Assembly (NCBI GenBank): GCA_037903355.1
Contig: JBAJFE010000014.1
Location: 1,054,001-1,118,000, forward strand
Direction: 5' to 3'
Source: Trichuris trichiura
Lineage: Eukaryota; Nematoda; Enoplea; Trichinellida; Trichuridae
Length of the DNA stretch: 64,000 nucleotides
The position numbers and the translations under genes are program-made. Shown in pieces: positions 61,266 through 64,000 of this stretch. How positions within the stretch are numbered: position 1 is the first letter of the stretch; the number at the start of each line of letters is the position of its first letter. Under the pieces are notes generated by a model. That model saw only the letters and a list, made by a program, of their open reading frames with translations. It ran no database searches and had not been told where the DNA came from.

Positions 61266-61747
61266 CAGCCATTCTCAACGTGGGGCCTGGGGCCCCCAGG
61301 GGAGGAGTGGGTGTCAGGGGGGCCGCAATCGAAAGTTTTTCAGGGAGGGGGGGCAGGAGGCCGTCAAGGAGGGCTGAGAGGCCTTATTGGAACAAGCATT
61401 ATTAAGTAGATCGGAAGGACGAGATATTATGCCAGTCCTCTATAGAAGATTGGTTAACCGTTAGCAACATCCCTCTATAGAGGATTGGCATAAATTCTCA
61501 CTCGACTCGACGAAGTGGTTTCATTGTTAGTTTCGAAGAACCCCAAGTGCTCTTTTCAAATGATTTGACAACTGTATATTCACATTGTATCAGTGCATTA
61601 ACTTGATCCTAGGAGGTTGCCATTGAAAGCTGATTGGCTTCTACACAAAAAACGCAAAAATTAATCGACCAATGGGAAAACGGGGGGTCTGGCACCCGAG
61701 GACACCTTTCAAAGGGGGCCTAGAGCAAAAAACGTTGAGAATGGCTG
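61266..61747. mobile_element. hAT-like non-autonomous element
   Basis: Inverted termini CAGCCATTCTCAACGT at both ends (16 bp). Flanking 8-mers GTTTAGAC and GCTTAAAC match at 6 of 8 positions, as expected for an aged hAT target duplication. G-rich sub-ends (GGGGCCC) are present. No transposase. A smaller inverted repeat (ATGCCAGTCCTCTATAG.. at 61430 against CTATAGAGGATTGGCAT ending 61491) sits inside. Confidence 0.8.
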
Positions 61748-61825
61748 GCTTAAACGATGTCAGAATAAGATGGTCACCAAAGCCAGAGTAGGACGGTAGC
61801 AGGTTAAGGCTGGTTTCTGTTGCTA

Positions 61826-61935
61826 GGCCCTTTTCTTCCCTTACGTAAGCCTAAAAGACATTTAACGCTTAAGATCAGGTAAGGGCAGAACAGCATGGGC
61901 TTCATGTTTGCCGGCAAGGGTAGAGCGGAATAGAC
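61826..61935. repeat. Dispersed repeat family A, copy 3
   Basis: GATCAGGTAAGGGCAGAACA followed by GTTTGCCGGCAAGGG, related to 7060-7245 and 48455-48580. Confidence 0.45.
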
Positions 61936-62358
61936 TGCCCTTTCCCAGAAGGGAACCTGCATTTTATGGGCTACAGTAGACCGCTGGTAAGGCTCTAGGG
62001 AACAAGACCCATGTTATGAACGAACGGTATAGTTTTGTTTATCGCTGCTGTAGAATAAAAAAAGGTTTTAGTTTTTGCCACAGAACATTTGGAAACATTC
62101 TAGTTCTACTATCGTTAAAAATCCACTGTCGATGGATTAAGAACATTCTGAAAGCACTAGTGATAAAAAAATTTAAGTGCCTTTCATCTTAAAACTGCAG
62201 AAAACCAACTGCCTTAGGCAAGGATATGCGGCCTTTCAGATCTGGTACAAGAAATGCAACCTTCAGTATCATAAGTAAAAATCTCTGTAAAAAACAGAAG
62301 ACTTGTAGTATAGGGGTTACGATTGACTATTCATCACATTGTACTTGACTACCTTGAG

Positions 62359-62379
62359 ATATATATATATATATATATA
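62359..62379. repeat. (AT)n microsatellite
   Basis: Perfect AT dinucleotide run of about 20 bp. Confidence 0.95.
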
Positions 62380-62936
62380 CCATGAAAATGAATCTCCTTC
62401 TAGCAGGGGTGTGAAAGTACATAATGGTGATACAGACGTGCTAACCGTTAAACGTTTACTTGACGAAGCTTTCGGGAAACGCCGGTTCTCGTTTTCAGTG
62501 CATGAAAGAATGGCAGAGAGTATGCTAGCATGTCACCAGTCAGTCTAATTATTTTGAAGAGCGGAGTTCTTGGAAGGTTTTAAACGGGCTACAACACTAA
62601 AAAAGGGGGAAGAGGTATTGGGAGGGGAAGTGTAACAGAAATCAGGGGACGGGAGATTTTGAAAGGGGAGGGGGAGGGAAGGAAAAAAACAGTTGAGGGA
62701 TTGCAGGAACAGGGAATTTCCCAAGAAACCGTCGAGCGCTGTTATTATCCCTGCGCAAGTGATTCACGTAAAAGCCAGCAGTATGTGGCTCTGATGATGT
62801 TAGCCCAGGAGTCGTTTACTACAATGCCACTTTCCCTGTTTATGTTTGAATTGAACTTTATGTAGACTGCTCCTTTTGACTTTCTAATTATAAAGCGCCT
62901 TTCTTTACATAGCACTTTCGCATGCAGTTGGCCCAT

Positions 62937-64000
62937 TCACTGCAATGCATTTTGTGCTTCCGCTGAAGTCTGGGTGGCCTGCTCCCTTGCGTCTCGCGGA
63001 TCAAGCGTTGGCGAGCGTCCACATGATATATCGGAAGATTCTCCGTTCAGTCGGTTAACTGCATTCCTGTACTTCATTAAAGATTTCATGTGCTGCTGGA
63101 ACCTATGTGTCAACCTATTGCATGTTTCCCCAATGTATGAGGCTGAACACTCACATTTTATTTCGTAAATCACCCCAGGGCATTGGTCCTGTGGCACCTT
63201 TTCTTCGTCGTCCCGTGGAATGGAACGAAGTTTTGGCTTCCTTTGAACCAGACTGCCGCCCAGTCTGTTCCCAAGGTATTTAATTTTTTTCTCATGTCTT
63301 AGCATTACGGGAGGATGAGCCGCAGCCCTGAAACAGGGCTTTTCACTCTTGTTCTGCCCTCCAGTTTCCGCAGTATTATTGAGTCTGTGAGATGGGCAGG
63401 CTATCCATTTTCCTTAAATGTTTTTCGCAAGTGCTCAAGTTGAAAAGCAGTCCCAAGTATTCCTGGTCACAAGTTGCTAATGCGCGGTCTACCAAGCCAC
63501 CCAAAATCCCAGTCATAACGTGCCGCGGATGATGCAACGTGAACTCAACATATTTGTCTGAATGCGTCTGTTTTCGGTGAACTGTGGTCTTTATGCCCTC
63601 CTGCGAGCGAATGATAAAGATGTCCAGGAAAGAAATTTTTTTTACCTCTTTTTCAACCGTAAAAGGTTATTACGTTGGGAAATTCACGGTTCAAAATTTC
63701 TAGAAAACTGTCTCCGTTCCCACTTTTAAGTACTGCACAGACTTCGTCTACGTATCGTAAAACTTTAAAACTGCGCCAAACAACTTTAAAATAACTGCTT
63801 TAGGAAGCCATTTTCTGCAGTTCCATAGTACTGGTGAACGCTGTTTAGTGGCTAGCTTTTGCACACTCGTTGTTGCGTGTTTTTATAGGATGTTTGGTAT
63901 ACTGTTCAGCTTTTGGCTTTGCCTATTATGTTACGGAGACCAGAATGAGAGGGACAATGTAAAATACAGTGTCGCTCCTGGTCTCATCTTCGCTTTGGAC
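62937..64000 (-). pseudogene. Decayed Penelope-like element, RT and GIY-YIG parts
   Basis: The frame 63305-62937 (-) carries the GIY-YIG nuclease: PGVIYEIKCECSASYIGETC followed by RLTHRFQQHMKSL. Upstream on the same strand, across frameshifts and stops, are the RT thumb region (FTLHHPRHVMTGILGGLVDR at about 63540-63480) and motif C at about 63757-63741. Motif C reads YVDE instead of the YVDD needed for catalysis. It belongs to a lineage different from the element at 19.5 kb. The element runs to or past the window edge. Dead as a protein. Confidence 0.85.

Larger units (their letters stand above)
53943..62936. other. Mostly non-coding region with repeats
   Basis: No complete gene recognised. 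It should hold the 5' exons of the leishmanolysin gene if that gene is intact. One clean exon-like - strand stretch is 56904-56831 (VEKFVQHVDETITFTEYY, bounded by ATGTAG and GTGAGC). The frame 56322-56110 (-) is another candidate. Other contents are listed separately. Confidence 0.35.

Noticed and set aside
62455..62495. GAAGCTTTCGGG string resembling an inverted hammerhead 3' half
   Set aside because: No matching CUGANGA or complementary stem within reach on either strand.

Overview
This is eukaryotic nuclear DNA. The genes have many small exons separated by 46-60 bp GT-AG introns (two introns use GC-AG), they sit far apart, and transposon debris fills the gaps. Short introns, a DNase II-like gene with altered catalytic residues, a leishmanolysin-like peptidase and Penelope elements together suggest an enoplean nematode (Trichinella/Trichuris side). 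That placement is inference. No operon, bacterial gene, CRISPR array, rRNA or tRNA was seen.

Layout. 0.4-0.9 kb: an Id/extramacrochaetae-type HLH gene (+). 1.1-2.4 kb: broken coding-like pieces on the - strand. 3.7-6.4 kb: DDRGK1 (-), 4 exons. 8.4-11.2 kb: PRP19/PRPF19 (-), 14 exons. 12.2-40.5 kb: a repeat block whose core is a giant inverted duplication. Its left arm is 15.5-28.9 kb and its right arm 29.1-40.5 kb, around a spacer of about 190 bp. Each arm carries one complete six-exon DNase II-like gene (left on -, right on +). A third, direct, gene-less copy of the DNase II upstream region lies at 12.25-15.5 kb. 43.3-44.8 kb: a pogo-like DNA element. 45.8-47.9 kb: KAT5/Tip60 acetyltransferase (-), 11 exons. 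48.8-53.9 kb: the 3' part of a leishmanolysin-like (M8) metallopeptidase (-), with repeats in a 3.5 kb intron. 54-63 kb: mostly non-coding, with foldback, hAT-like and simple repeats. 62.9-64 kb: a decayed second Penelope-like element (-).

The strongest hidden signal is a dispersed retroelement module. It pairs a terminus of the form TTGAA..ACGGG..TTTTCAT with a hammerhead-ribozyme-like core (CUGANGA, a GC-rich stem, GAAA). It flanks the Penelope-like element at 19.5-21.7 kb in inverted orientation. It also recurs, usually as head-to-head foldback hairpins with 13-14 bp target duplications, at many other places. Penelope-like elements are known to carry hammerhead motifs; the foldback arrangement and its density here deserve checking. 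The two DNase II copies seem to have lost the second HxK catalytic motif, so they may be pseudoenzymes.
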